Positions 24,871-34,442 of a stretch of 64,000 nucleotides of DNA are shown here, in pieces. Made by a program: the position numbers and the translations under genes. The stretch is taken from positions 248,001 to 312,000 of the forward strand of contig CAVRJN010000008.1 in the NCBI GenBank assembly GCA_963721585.1. Direction: 5' to 3'. The stretch is from Bog-473 sp963721585. Lineage in GTDB: Bacteria; Actinomycetota; Acidimicrobiia; Acidimicrobiales; RAAP-2. The notes beneath the pieces are model-generated. The model saw only the letters and a list, made by a program, of their open reading frames with translations. It did not search any database and had not been told where the DNA came from. The first letter of the stretch is position 1. Each line of letters opens with the position of its first letter.

Positions 24871-25789
24871 CGTCCCCTCCCGTCGGTGTCGGTGTTGCTG
24901 CGTCTCGGTCGGTCCACAGCGGGGACGTGATCTGCAGCGGTTCGTCGAGCTCCCGGATCAACAGCTCCTGGGCCATGCTCAGGTGCAAGGTGCCGTCCTC
25001 GCCGTGCATGGTTGCACGGATGGTCGCCCTCCCTCCGGCGTTCACCAGTGCATGGAGGTCGAAGAAGCTCCAGGTGTCGGCCCGCCAGGGCCGGTGGAAC
25101 CACAAGGCGTGATCCAGACTGGCGTCGGTGTGGGTGCCCCAGACGCCCAGGCTGTGGGGACGGAAGGACGCACCGGTCATGTCCGAGAAGTAGGCCAGCA
25201 CGCCCGCGTGCACCGCCGGGTCATCCGACAGCGGCTCCCGTGTGCGGAACCAACAGCGGCGGGTCGACTGGTACGTGCCGTCCTCCCGGCGCTCGGTCGC
25301 CCCGAGCTCACGGATGTCGAACGGAAAGGGCGCCTCGAACCCGTCGACCTCGGCCGGTGGAGGGATCTCCGGCGTGATGGGGAGCTGATAGCAGTCACCC
25401 TCTTCGGGAACGTGGAACGAGCACGTCATGCGGAAGGTTTCCCTTCCCTCCACATCGCTCGTCACCTGCCGGGTGCTGAACGATCGTCCGTCGCGCAGGC
25501 GGTCCACGACGTGGGTCGTCTGCGACCCCGGACTCGTCGGTCGGAGGAAGTAGCCGTGCAGCGAATGCACCTCGAGACCGGCGGGGACTGTCCGCCATGC
25601 GGCATTCAGCGCCTGGGCGACCACCATGCCGCCGAACACGCGCCCGTGCACCCACCACTTCGGGCTGGTCGTGGTGAAGGTCGGCCTCCCCTGGGTGTCG
25701 GGGCCCGCTGCGCGCGCGGTGACGGCGTCGACGAGCTCGGCGACGGTGGCCGGTACGACCTCGGCCTCTTCGGCCTCGTCAAGCGCCAC
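24857..25789 (-). CDS. tesB: Acyl-CoA thioesterase II
   Basis: A 310-residue double-hotdog thioesterase. RVFGGMVVAQALNAAWRTV and HSLHGYFLRPTSPG are in the first hotdog. The catalytic Asp of TesB is in DASLDHALWFHRPWRADTW of the second. It hydrolyses acyl-CoA to free acid and CoA, and may release CoA from dead-end intermediates. It lies upstream of and overlaps the SDR gene. The next gene upstream is the ureidoglycolate-lyase-like one, 27 bases away. Confidence 0.9.
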   Translation of the reverse strand: MALDEAEEAEVVPATVAELVDAVTARAAGPDTQGRPTFTTTSPKWWVHGRVFGGMVVAQALNAAWRTVPAGLEVHSLHGYFLRPTSPGSQTTHVVDRLRDGRSFSTRQVTSDVEGRETFRMTCSFHVPEEGDCYQLPITPEIPPPAEVDGFEAPFPFDIRELGATERREDGTYQSTRRCWFRTREPLSDDPAVHAGVLAYFSDMTGASFRPHSLGVWGTHTDASLDHALWFHRPWRADTWSFFDLHALVNAGGRATIRATMHGEDGTLHLSMAQELLIRELDEPLQITSPLWTDRDAATPTPTGGDDGTA

Positions 25790-25816
25790 CGGAGACTCCG
25801 CTGGACGGCGGGGCTG

Positions 25817-26350
25817 TCACGGGGCGTCGACCTCGACCTCGACGGAGAGGTCCTTGGAGGCCAGGTCCACGCAGCGATTGTCCTCGGCGTAACGGAGACC
25901 CTGGACATTGAAGAGCCGGACCTCGTGACCCTCCAGCGGGAACGGGCCCCAGTGCCAGGTGCCCCGGTGCAGCACCAGGGACTCGAGGGGCTCGATCCTG
26001 AAGGCACGGATGGAAGCCAGGTCGGCCTGGGCATGACCCTGGTCGGCAAAGTCGACGTCGGCCGGCGCCACGACGATGACGGCGGGAACGTTCAACGGCA
26101 TCAGGACCTGGGTGTGGGTGTCGTGCCGGAACAACATGTCGCAGCGCAGGCCAAGAGGGGTCTCGGGCACTTCAGAACGGGCGTGCCCGATCAGGTTCAC
26201 GTGAGCGTCGGCCCACTCGAACGTCAAGGTCTGCTCGCCATCCCTCGGGTCCACATCGGCGACGGGGAGCCAGCCGAACGGTGACCACCCGGCTTCGGTG
26301 AGCGGCGCTGCGACCATGGCTCGTTCTCTCGTAGGTCCGTCTGGGGACAT
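25817..26350 (-). CDS. Ureidoglycolate lyase-like protein
   Basis: A 177-residue cupin-like protein matching the AllA family (PF04115) pattern: PLTEAGWSPFGWLPVAD, FRHDTHTQVLMPLNVPAVIV, AFRIEPLESLVLHRGTWHW and FNVQGLRYAEDNRCVD. AllA releases glyoxylate and urea from ureidoglycolate. Here no other allantoin genes are visible, so a related C-N lyase or unknown role is possible. It diverges from a cupin/hydroxyacid dehydrogenase operon across an operator copy; the glyoxylate-reductase-like enzyme encoded there fits glyoxylate as a product. Alternative start at 26317. Confidence 0.72.
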   Translation of the reverse strand: MSPDGPTRERAMVAAPLTEAGWSPFGWLPVADVDPRDGEQTLTFEWADAHVNLIGHARSEVPETPLGLRCDMLFRHDTHTQVLMPLNVPAVIVVAPADVDFADQGHAQADLASIRAFRIEPLESLVLHRGTWHWGPFPLEGHEVRLFNVQGLRYAEDNRCVDLASKDLSVEVEVDAP

Positions 26351-26399
26351 CGCTCACTCTCGTCTTCCTCGACAATGCGTGTCCGGCACCACGCGGCCT

Positions 26400-26421
26400 A
26401 ACCTGACACCCGAGTCAGTCT
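26400..26421. promoter_or_regulatory. TGAC-N6-GTCA operator, site 3 (lyase / cupin)
   Basis: AACCTGAC, six bases (ACCCGA), GTCAGTCT, in the 96-base gap between divergent ureidoglycolate-lyase-like and cupin genes. TAACCT at its left edge could serve as a -10 element towards the cupin gene, which would put the operator over the promoter. Confidence 0.6.
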
Positions 26422-26446
26422 AGGAAACTCTTGGGAGGCCAACAGG

Positions 26447-26830
26447 ATGGATGTGCGCAGCATTGAAGCCAAGGCGCCGGTCGTCGAGCACAACGGCACC
26501 GTCCCGGTCTGGTGGATGATCGAGTCTCGCGAGTTCAAGGACATCACCGACGGCGGCTACCTGGAGCTGGTGAACGAGTTCGAAGTCCCAGGTGGCGGGC
26601 TCGTCGACCCGCACTCCCACCCGACGCACGAGTTCTATTACGTCATGAACGGCAAGGGCGTCATGACGATCGACGGCGAGGACCGCGAGATCTCACAGGG
26701 CGATCTGGTGTACATCCCGCCGGACAAGGTGCACTCGCTGCGCCCGATCAGCGACCACGCCCCGATCCACTGCTTCTGCTTCGCCATCGGGGTCAAGGGC
26801 GCGGGCGCCATCAACTACACGACGCACTAG
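26447..26830 (+). CDS. Cupin-domain protein
   Basis: A 127-residue single cupin. Metal ligands are clear: His56-x-His58-x3-Glu62 in DPHSHPTHEFYYVMNGKG and His96 in PPDKVHSLRP. GGGAGG lies about nine bases before the ATG. Mononuclear cupins catalyse dioxygenation, isomerisation or aminohydrolysis; the reaction is unknown. Its stop is directly followed by the GTG of the hydroxyacid dehydrogenase, and it diverges from an AllA-like gene, so it may act in the same pathway. Confidence 0.85.
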   Translation: MDVRSIEAKAPVVEHNGTVPVWWMIESREFKDITDGGYLELVNEFEVPGGGLVDPHSHPTHEFYYVMNGKGVMTIDGEDREISQGDLVYIPPDKVHSLRPISDHAPIHCFCFAIGVKGAGAINYTTH

Positions 26831-27799
26831 GTGGCCCGCGTCCTCGTCACCCGCCCCCTGACCGAAGGCGGGACAGATCCGCTGCTCGAGGCCGGCCATG
26901 AGATCGTGGTGCTGCACAAGGACGGAACCGCGTTGTCGCCACACGAGCTGGTCCGGGCGGCCGCCGAGTGCGACGGCATCGTCTGCCATCTCACCGATCG
27001 CATCGATACGGCGGTGCTCGAGTCCGGACGAAGCGGAAGGCTGCGCGTGGTGGCGAACGCTGCCGTGGGATACGACAACATCGATGTCGTCACGGCGAAC
27101 GCGATGGGCATCACAATCTGCAACACCCCCGGCGTGCTCGATGACACGACGGCAGATCTGGCGTTCCTCCTGATCCTCACCGCCACGCGCCTCGCCTCGG
27201 GAGCAGAGCGCGACTTGCGAGAGGGCCGCTGGACGGGCTGGGGATTCGGCACCCACCTCGCCCGTGACGTGCACGGAGCGACTCTTGGGCTCGTCGGCTT
27301 CGGGCGCATTGCCCGTGCGGTCGCCGAGAGGGCCGAGGGTTTCAACATGGGGGTCATCCATACGGCACGGCACGACACCGGCGTGACCGGTTTCGTCGCG
27401 ACGCTCGACGAGCTGCTGGAGCGATCGGACATCGTGAGCCTCCATGTCCCGCTCACCGCGTCGACACGCCATCTCATCGGCGCGGCGGAACTCGCCCGCA
27501 TGAAGCCGACCGCCGTGCTGATCAACACGGCACGTGGACCGGTCGTGGACGAAGATGCCCTGGCCGACGCGCTCGAGTCGGGTTCCCTCCACGCCGCCGG
27601 GCTCGATGTCTTCGATGGAGAGCCAACGGTGAATCCCCGATTGCTCGCCGCTCCCCGCACGACCCTGCTTCCTCACATCGGGAGTGCCACGATCGCGACC
27701 CGCACACGTATGGCCCGCCTCGCGTGCCGTGGGGTGTGTGACGTCCTGGCCGGCCGGATGCCTCCCAACGCAGTGATTCCAGCGCCGCAACCCGCTTAG
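26831..27799 (+). CDS. D-2-hydroxyacid dehydrogenase (glyoxylate/hydroxypyruvate reductase-like)
   Basis: A 322-residue NAD(P)-dependent enzyme. The nucleotide-binding motif is GLVGFGRIARAV (153-164). The catalytic triad Arg235 (INTARGPVVD), Glu264 (DVFDGEP) and His282 (LPHIGSAT) is complete. It reduces 2-keto acids such as glyoxylate or hydroxypyruvate. The GTG start follows the cupin TAG with no gap, implying translational coupling. Placement opposite the ureidoglycolate-lyase-like gene supports a glyoxylate-handling role. Confidence 0.87.
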   Translation: MARVLVTRPLTEGGTDPLLEAGHEIVVLHKDGTALSPHELVRAAAECDGIVCHLTDRIDTAVLESGRSGRLRVVANAAVGYDNIDVVTANAMGITICNTPGVLDDTTADLAFLLILTATRLASGAERDLREGRWTGWGFGTHLARDVHGATLGLVGFGRIARAVAERAEGFNMGVIHTARHDTGVTGFVATLDELLERSDIVSLHVPLTASTRHLIGAAELARMKPTAVLINTARGPVVDEDALADALESGSLHAAGLDVFDGEPTVNPRLLAAPRTTLLPHIGSATIATRTRMARLACRGVCDVLAGRMPPNAVIPAPQPA

Positions 27800-27907
27800 C
27801 AACGGCCATTCCCCTCCTGACCGAAGACCGCTGTCAAGTCACCCATTGGGCGAGCGGTACGATTAGACCGTCGTCCGGCGGACCCTCCGTCCCGGAGGGA
27901 GGTGGCG

Positions 27908-30902
27908 ATGCGCAGCGTTCGGGCTGTCATTGTCACCGCGGTCTCGACCGTGGCGGCCGTCGCCCTGGTGGGCGTTCTCGGGAGCCAGATGTCGACGCTC
28001 CCAGCGGCCGCAGTTTCGCCGACCTGGCAGGCGAGCGCCGGATACGGACCGCTGGCCAATGTCAATGCGGTTTCCTGCGCACCCAGCCCCACGGCGAGCT
28101 CCGCGACCTGCGTGGCCGTAGGCGACGACGGCGGCAACGTGGCCTCCATCATCGTCACCCAGAACGGCGGAACGACGTGGTCGGATTCGACCCCCCCGGC
28201 CGGCGTGACCACGCTGTCCACCGTCTCGTGCCCGTCATCAGCGGTCTGTTACGCCGGCGGCGGTGCAGGCATCATGAAGTCGAGCGACGGCGGCGCGAGC
28301 TGGACGATTCAGGACTCGTCGTTCCCACCCCAGTCGATTTCCTGTTTCACGATCGATGAATGCACGGCTGTAGGGGGACTCGGAATCGTCCACACAAGTG
28401 ATGGCACCAGCTGGATCTCTCAGACTTCGCCAGTCGGGATTGAACTCTTTAGCGAGTGTTTCTTGCCCAGATTCGCTCACTTGCATCGCCGTTGGAGTGA
28501 TCGATTCTCGACCATCAATCGTTGGAACCCAGAATGGGATCAACTTGGACCGACCTGGACCAACCATCAGTGAATTTGTCTGACTGCTGTTTCATGCGCG
28601 GGGTCGATTTGTATGCGACGTGGTCGGCATCGCCAGTGGTGGCGGTGGGACGAGCCTAAATACCGTCGACTTCAGTACTTGGACGCCCATAAACTCGTCC
28701 TCAATACCTGAAGGATCACGTCTATCGGCGATCGCTTGTCCGAACGAGACCACCTGCATCGCAGTCGGCACCAACCTCAGTTCGAGCCCCTACGTCATCG
28801 GCACCTCGAACAATGGTTCGACGTGGTCACTCCAGAGTCCACCCACGAACGCGGTGGATCTCACCGGGATCTCCTGCTCGGATTCCAACGACTGCGTCGG
28901 TGTGGGCAACACCGGCAACATCGGTGCCGGTTCCACCATCATGGGGACGACCACGGGCGGTTTGGTCTGGACGGCGCAGACCCCGCCACCGGGTACCAGT
29001 CAGCTGAGTTCGGCTTCATGCCCGAACACCGTCGACTGTTATGCGGTGGGGACCGACTCAGTTCTCGCCTCGGTCAATGCGGGATACGCATGGAGCGCCC
29101 AGCCCATTCCTCCTGGCGTCGCCGGTCTCAATGCCATTTCGTGTGCCACGCCATCCGACTGCATCGCAATGGGGTTCGGCATCTTCGGGAGCCCCGTCAT
29201 CATCGGCACCACCGACGCGGGGGCGAGCTGGACCTCTCGACCCGTTCCCTCGGGAGTCGGCATCATGACCGGAGTCTCGTGTGCGAGCACCGCCGTCTGT
29301 CAGGCCGTAAGCGACTTCGGCAGCTCGGCGCCCAGCATCATCGCGACGGACAACGCCGGCGAGTCATGGGCGCCCGAAGCGTTCCCCGGGACTGTCACCA
29401 ACTTCACCGGCATCTCCTGCGCGGATGCTCTGCACTGCACCGCCGTGGGAGTGTCGTCCGTCGGCCCGGGGGGAGTGATCCTCGCCACGGCAGACGGTGG
29501 GTCCACCTGGGTACCGCAGACACCACCTGCTGCTGCGACCGTCCTCAGTGGCATCTCGTGTGCCAGCGACACGACCTGCTTGGCGACCGGATCCCACGTC
29601 GTCGGCACGACAGACAGCGGCTCCATCTGGAGGGACCTGGGAACCCCCGGCGGCGCGACCGGCCTGGAATCGGTCAGCTGCATCAGCACGTCGACGTGCA
29701 CCGCGGTGGGAGGCGCGAGCATGTTGACGACGACCGACGGTGGCACCGGATGGACGAGCGAACAGGCCCCGTCCGGCGTCGCCTCCCTCCTCGGAGTGAC
29801 CTGCGCCAGCCCGGTCAACTGCGAAGCCGTCGGGAGGGACGCGAACTTTGGTGGCGCCATCGCCACCCTGTCGGCCCCGCCCAGCGTCACCACCACCAGC
29901 CTGACCGTCGGAACCATCGGTGTGCCCTATGCCGCCTCGCTCTCCGCCGGCGGTGGATTGGCCCCGTATTCGTGGGCCGTGACCGGGGGAACGCTGCCAG
30001 CCGGAATCCATCTGGCGGCAGACGGCGTCCTCAGCGGCACGCCGACGATCTCGGGCCGGTACCAGGTCACCTTCACGGTGACGGACGCCAACTTCTTGTC
30101 GACCCCGGACGGCCTGGTGATCTCCATTCAGCCGCTCGGTCCGCCGGGGTACTGGGAGGTCGCCGGCGACGGCGGGATCTTCAGTTACGGAGGTGCCCAG
30201 TTCTACGGATCGACAGGGAGCCTGCACCTCAACGCACCGATCGTCGGCATGGGCGCCACGCCGGATGATGCCGGCTACTGGCTGCTCGCCTCCGACGGTG
30301 GCATCTTCGCCTTCGGGGACGCCGTCTTCTACGGTTCCACCGGAGGTGCGCATCTGAATGCCCCCATCGTCGCCATGACTTCCACGCCCGACGGGGGCGG
30401 GTACTGGCTCGTTGCCTCCGATGGCGGGATCTTCTCGTTCGGGGATGCCGGCTTCTACGGGTCGACGGGAAGCCTCCATCTCGATAAGCCGATCGTGGGG
30501 ATGTCCTCGACGGTCGACGGGCACGGCTACTGGCTCGTGGCATCCGACGGTGGGATCTTCGCGTTCGGCGACGCCGCCTTCCTCGGCTCGACCGGTGGTC
30601 TGCCGCTCCAGGAGCCGATCGTCTCGATGACCTCGGCGCCCGACGGCAGTGGGTACTGGCTCGTCGCATCGGACGGCGGCATCTTCAGCTTTGGCGACGT
30701 GGGCTACTTCGGCTCAGCCGGAGGAATGCCGATCAATGCGCCCGTGGTGGGGATGGATCGCACGGCCGACGGGCGCGGCTACTGGATGGTCGGGCGCGAC
30801 GGGGGGATCTTCAATTACGGCGACGCCGCCTTCTACGGCTCCGCCGGCGGGCTGCACTTGAATCGTCCGATCGTGGGGATGGCGGCAATCGAGTCGCCGT
30901 AG
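27908..30902 (+). pseudogene. Large secreted repeat protein, broken by frameshifts near 28430-28590
   Basis: About 998 codons. A signal peptide (MRSVRAVIVTAVSTVAAVAL) is followed by many BNR/Ycf48-like repeats of the form SCxxxxxCxAVG...GTxxxGxxW. Next comes an Ig-like He_PIG domain (TVGTIGVPYAASLSAGGGLA, around 29,910-30,130), then seven repeats of the GYWLVASDGGIFSFGD type to the end. From 28430 to 28590 the frame changes at least twice and an in-frame TGA (28581) occurs; downstream reading is open from 28620. Probably a cell-surface adhesin or enzyme-like propeller. Sequence error or true decay cannot be separated. GGAGGGAGGT supports the ATG. Confidence 0.7.
30146..30890 (+). repeat. Seven GYWLVASDGGIFSFGD-type protein repeats
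   Basis: Repeat units of about 35 residues (105 bases) end the secreted protein: GYWxxASDGGIFxFGDAxFY, then GSTGxxxLxxPIVGM and a linker. Copies differ at the DNA level, so this is an old domain array rather than recent tandem duplication. The same unit occurs in the gene at 50,010. Confidence 0.85.
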
Positions 30903-30917
30903 ATCAGCGGGCGCCGG

Positions 30918-31424
30918 TCACCACCGGTCCGAGTGCTTCAGCGTCCGCTCCAGAATCCCCAGCGTGGCCCGGAGCGCCGACTCGGGGATGATCGGAAAGA
31001 TGTTGGCTTCCTTCCACTGCGGATCGATGGTCGACCAGTCGTAGTACGAGGTCACCAAGGTGCCACCCTCGGCCGGCTCGAGCCTGTAGCCGTAGATGTG
31101 GCCGATCTGCGGCTTGATCTGACCCTCAATGGTCCAGGCGATCTCGCGGTCGGGCTCGAACGTCGTGATGTGCACCGTGACGTCGTAGCGGCCCATCGGG
31201 AAGTCGTTGAGCGCCTCTCTGTCCATGTGGATCACGAACTCGTCCCCGACCTTGGTCGCGGGTTCGCCCGTCGAGTCGATCAACATGCCCGAGCTGTCGA
31301 TGGTGACGTGCCCCCTGGGGTCGCTGAGCAGTGCGAAAATGCGTTCCGGCGACTCGGGAATGGTCCGCGCCACCTCCATACGCTCCACGGTCTCGTCCAC
31401 TGCCGGCGTCGTCTCGTCACTCAT
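30918..31424 (-). CDS. SRPBCC family protein
   Basis: A 168-residue START-like protein: VERMEVARTIPESPERIFAL (first strand/helix), HVTIDSSGMLIDSTGEPATK, and a C-terminal LRATLGILERTLKHSD helix. It includes GHIYGYRLEPAEGGTLVTSY, typical of polyketide-cyclase/dehydrase-like SRPBCC proteins. Ligand unknown. The stop of the large repeat gene on the other strand is 15 bases away (convergent). Confidence 0.8.
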   Translation of the reverse strand: MSDETTPAVDETVERMEVARTIPESPERIFALLSDPRGHVTIDSSGMLIDSTGEPATKVGDEFVIHMDREALNDFPMGRYDVTVHITTFEPDREIAWTIEGQIKPQIGHIYGYRLEPAEGGTLVTSYYDWSTIDPQWKEANIFPIIPESALRATLGILERTLKHSDRW

Positions 31425-31463
31425 GGGCGCATTGTGCCACCCGAGCCCGGTCCGGACACGTGG

Positions 31464-32105
31464 TCAGCCTTCCCGCACCAGCGAAGCATCGAGCCCGAGC
31501 AGCTCCACCGTCGTGGATCCGGACTTGAGGGCCTCGAAGAAGCCCGCTTCCTTCGACTCCCGGCCATCGCCCGCCGCCAGCACGTCCTCGAGCGCCGAAC
31601 CCGCTACGAAGGCGACGCCGTCGACGTCGGCCACGACCCAGTCGCCGAGTGCCACCTCGACGCCCCCCACCCGGACGGGGGACCCGACGGTCCCCGGCTT
31701 GTCCTTCGTCGCACCCGTGAGGGCGATCGTCGCCGAGAAGACGGGGAACCCGTGCGCCTCGAGTGCGGCGACGTCGCGCACCCCGCCGTCGAGGACCAAC
31801 CCGGCCAATCCCGCCGCCTCGGCCGCCGTCGTCAGCACCTCGCCCCAATAGCCACGATCGGCCACCTGCCCGACGTCGACGACGAGCACGCTCCCCCGCG
31901 GTGCCGTCGTGACCGCGACGTGCACGGCCAGGTTGTCCCCCGGAGTGCAGCCGACCGGGTAGGCCGGGGCGGCCACGGCGGCGCCGGACCAGGCCGGTCG
32001 AAGCCTGCGGTCCGCCGCCAGGCCACCCGACTCGCCGATGGTGGCAGAACCCAGTCGCGCCAGGGCCGCCGCAACATCTTCGGAATTCCTGCTCGTGGTG
32101 CTCAT
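31464..32105 (-). CDS. RraA-like / HMG-type aldolase family protein
   Basis: A 213-residue protein of the RraA/4-hydroxy-4-methyl-2-oxoglutarate aldolase family: SATIGESGGLAADRRLRPAW, GSVLVVDVGQVADRGYWGEV, then LVLDGGVRDVAALEAHGFPV with the family Arg-Asp pair, and GDWVVADVDGVAFV. Members cleave hydroxy-oxo acids or decarboxylate oxaloacetate; some only bind RNase E. With neighbouring dehydrogenases an aldolase role is likely. It diverges from the ThuA-like gene. Confidence 0.8.
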   Translation of the reverse strand: MSTTSRNSEDVAAALARLGSATIGESGGLAADRRLRPAWSGAAVAAPAYPVGCTPGDNLAVHVAVTTAPRGSVLVVDVGQVADRGYWGEVLTTAAEAAGLAGLVLDGGVRDVAALEAHGFPVFSATIALTGATKDKPGTVGSPVRVGGVEVALGDWVVADVDGVAFVAGSALEDVLAAGDGRESKEAGFFEALKSGSTTVELLGLDASLVREG

Positions 32106-32198
32106 TGCGTGATCCTCCTCGGTCGGCTGCCCGTGCATTCGACCACCGCTCTGGGGTCCCGCACCAACCGTGGGGCCTCCAGCCGTACACTCCACCGG

Positions 32199-32890
32199 GT
32201 GCCCGACGACATGCTGATCGTGACCCAGGTCGCCCCGTACGCCGATGGCCCGGCGGGCGTGCACGGCGTGCTGGACCAGGCGGCGACCGGCCTCCGTGAG
32301 CTGGCGACCATGCACGGGCTGGACCCGACCTTGGTGACCGACGTCGCCGACGTCTCGCCCGGCCGGCTCGAGGCGGTCCGTGTCCTCGCCCTCTTCACCA
32401 TCGGCGAGACGCCGTGGTCCGCCGAGCAGAAGGCGGCCCTGCACCGATCCTGGCACCGAGGGCATCTGCGCATCCTCGGCGTCCACTCCGCCACCGACGC
32501 CAACCACGGCTGGCCCGAGTACGGCTCCATGCTCGGCGCGCGGTTCGACGGCCATCCCTGGACCCAGGACTTCGCCATCGATGTCGTCGACGCGACCACC
32601 CGGCCACGGTCCACCTCGGCACCCGGTGGCAGTGGCACGACGAGGTCTATCTCTTCGCAGACCTCCGGCCCGACGCCCGGGTGCTCCTGCGCCTGGCCGA
32701 GGACCAGGTGGACCTGTCTGCGCCGGGCGGGCGGGTGCCCGACTGCGGGTTCCCCCTCGCCTGGAGCGTGGAGGACGGCCCCGCCCGCACCTTCTACAGC
32801 GCGCTCGGTCACTTCCCCGGGGCGTGGGAAACCCCGGCCTACCTGCAACACCTGGCCGGGGGCCTCGCCTGGCTGACGGAGAGCGCCTAA
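32199..32890 (+). CDS. ThuA-like protein (one frameshift as read)
   Basis: The frame starts VPDDMLIVTQVAPYADGPAG and runs through RILGVHSATDANHGWPEYGS to FAIDVVDAT. It then changes frame near 32600 and continues HPATVHLGTRWQWHDEVYLF, ending in GAWETPAYLQHLAGGLAW and TAA. Restoring one C in GCGACCACCCGG gives about 230 residues of ThuA family (PF06283; trehalose-utilisation type, class I glutamine amidotransferase fold). GTG (32199) or ATG (32211) may start it. Its TAA overlaps the operator in front of the alcohol dehydrogenase. Confidence 0.7.
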
Positions 32891-32910
32891 CCTGACGCCC
32901 ATGTCAGGGT
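32889..32910. promoter_or_regulatory. TGAC-N6-GTCA operator, site 4 (alcohol dehydrogenase)
   Basis: AACCTGAC, six bases (GCCCAT), GTCAGGGT. The left arm shares bases with the stop codon of the ThuA-like gene and the right half contains the ATG (32901) of the dehydrogenase. TAACCT, seven bases before the ATG, fits a -10 for a leaderless transcript, so a bound regulator would block both promoter and start. Confidence 0.65.
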
Positions 32911-33956
32911 CTCCGCTCCCCGAGGTGATGGCGGCAGCCGTCTACCAGTCGCCCGGCGTGCTCACGGTCGAAGAGCGCAAGGTCCCACGTCCGGGGCCGG
33001 ACCAACTCGTCGTCCGCGTGCACACCTGCGGCATCTGCGGGTCCGACATCCATCAGCTGCGCGACGGTTGGGGCTCCACGCCGGGTGCCGTCGCCGGCCA
33101 CGAATGGAGCGGCACCGTCGCCGCCGTCGGCGACGACGTCACGGACTGGTCGGTCGGCGAGCTCGTCGTGGGCGGTCCCGGGCTCCGTTGCGGCACCTGC
33201 CGTCGCTGCCTGGAGGGCAAGCCGTCACAGTGCGAGAACCGCAACAGCATGACCGGCGAGCAGGCCGACGGCGCCTTCGCCGAGTACATCCTCTGCCGGG
33301 CCGGCGGCGTGCTGCGCCTCCCCGAGGGCCTCTCCCCCCGCCACGCCGCGCTGGCCGAGCCCCTCTCGGTCGCGCTGCACGGCATCACCCGCTCCGGCGT
33401 GGCACCCGGCGACAGCGTCATGGTCTTCGGCGCCGGCCCGATCGGCGCCTTGAGCGTCGCCGCGCTCCACGTCATGGGGATCGACGACATCACGGTGGTG
33501 GAGCCGCACGAGGGACGCCGCCGACTGGCGGCCGACCTCGGTGTGACCTCCCTCGTCGACCCGGAGGACCTCGAGGTCTTCCCGCCGTGGGAGCCCGAAC
33601 GCATGTCGTCGCGCGCGGTCGACGTCGTGCTCGAGTGCTCGGGGCACCGGGCCGCCATCGAAGCGGGGTTCAGCCAGCTGACCCGGGGCGGCATTCTGGT
33701 GATGGTCGGTGCCGGCATCGACCACCCCCAGTTCGACATCAACCGCATGATCCTGAACGAGCTGACCGTGACCGGCTCCTTCGTCTACGACCTCGGTGGC
33801 TTCGAGCGGGCGCTCGAGCTTCTGGCCTCCGACGGCTTCCCCGCCGACCTGCTCATCGATCCCGGCGACATCCCGCTCAATGCCATCGGCGACACACTCG
33901 AGGCGCTGGCCGGCGGCCGCATCGCCGGCAAGGTCATGGTCGTCCCGGGTCGCTGA
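32901..33956 (+). CDS. Zn-dependent medium-chain alcohol dehydrogenase
   Basis: A 351-residue MDR enzyme. Catalytic zinc ligands Cys43, His67 and Glu68 (CGICGSD, GHEW); structural zinc cysteines 97, 100, 103 and 111 in RCGTCRRCLEGKPSQC; nucleotide-binding VFGAGPIGAL. It resembles sorbitol/threonine dehydrogenase-type enzymes acting on polyols or sugar alcohols; substrate unknown. No ribosome-binding site is visible and the ATG lies in the operator, suggesting a leaderless mRNA. The stop overlaps the VOC gene (TGATG). Confidence 0.9.
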   Translation: MSGSPLPEVMAAAVYQSPGVLTVEERKVPRPGPDQLVVRVHTCGICGSDIHQLRDGWGSTPGAVAGHEWSGTVAAVGDDVTDWSVGELVVGGPGLRCGTCRRCLEGKPSQCENRNSMTGEQADGAFAEYILCRAGGVLRLPEGLSPRHAALAEPLSVALHGITRSGVAPGDSVMVFGAGPIGALSVAALHVMGIDDITVVEPHEGRRRLAADLGVTSLVDPEDLEVFPPWEPERMSSRAVDVVLECSGHRAAIEAGFSQLTRGGILVMVGAGIDHPQFDINRMILNELTVTGSFVYDLGGFERALELLASDGFPADLLIDPGDIPLNAIGDTLEALAGGRIAGKVMVVPGR

Positions 33957-34417
33957 TGGCACATCCCTTCTACCCCTCGGGCAATCCGCGCTTCAACCAC
34001 GTGGCGATGTCGCTGCCGGCCGACCTCCTCGACGCCGCGAACCGGGCCGACGTCTGCCGCTTCTTCGACGAGGTCCTCGGCTTCACCGAAATGGAGGTGA
34101 TGACCGAGGACCGGCGCCGGCTCATCATGAGCTGCGTCCACTGGGACCAGTTCATCTTCCTCATCGCCGAGGACGACCCGATGCAGTGCCCCCGCATGGA
34201 CCACTACGGCTTCGCCGTCGGCTCCCTCGACGAGCTGCGCGGCATGCAGGAGCGCGCCGAGGCCTTCCGCAAGTCCGACGACCGCATGGAGCTCATCGAC
34301 CTGCACATGGACGACCAGGGCGTGGTCAAGATCCACTCGGTCTACGTCCGCTACCTCCTGCCCATGACGATCGAGTTCCAGTACTGGGAGTTTCCCGAGC
34401 CCGCACCGTCGAACTGA
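33956..34417 (+). CDS. VOC/glyoxalase superfamily protein
   Basis: A 153-residue VOC-fold protein, NPRFNHVAMSLPADLLDAAN followed by FFDEVLGFTEM (first module) and MDHYGFAVGSLDELRGMQER (second). Several His and Glu residues could bind metal. Related proteins are found next to dehydrogenases in aromatic or sugar catabolism, with no known substrate. Coupled to the alcohol dehydrogenase by a one-base overlap. Confidence 0.78.
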   Translation: MAHPFYPSGNPRFNHVAMSLPADLLDAANRADVCRFFDEVLGFTEMEVMTEDRRRLIMSCVHWDQFIFLIAEDDPMQCPRMDHYGFAVGSLDELRGMQERAEAFRKSDDRMELIDLHMDDQGVVKIHSVYVRYLLPMTIEFQYWEFPEPAPSN

Positions 34418-34442
34418 GGCATCCTCCCGGTACGGTGCGGCC

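Noticed and set aside
27818..27845. CTGAC...GTCAA sequence after the hydroxyacid dehydrogenase
   Set aside because: Spacing of 11 bases and asymmetric arms; not an operator copy.
30146..30890. Regular 105-base periodicity as a possible DNA repeat array
   Set aside because: The periodicity comes from protein repeats; DNA copies are diverged and open-frame.
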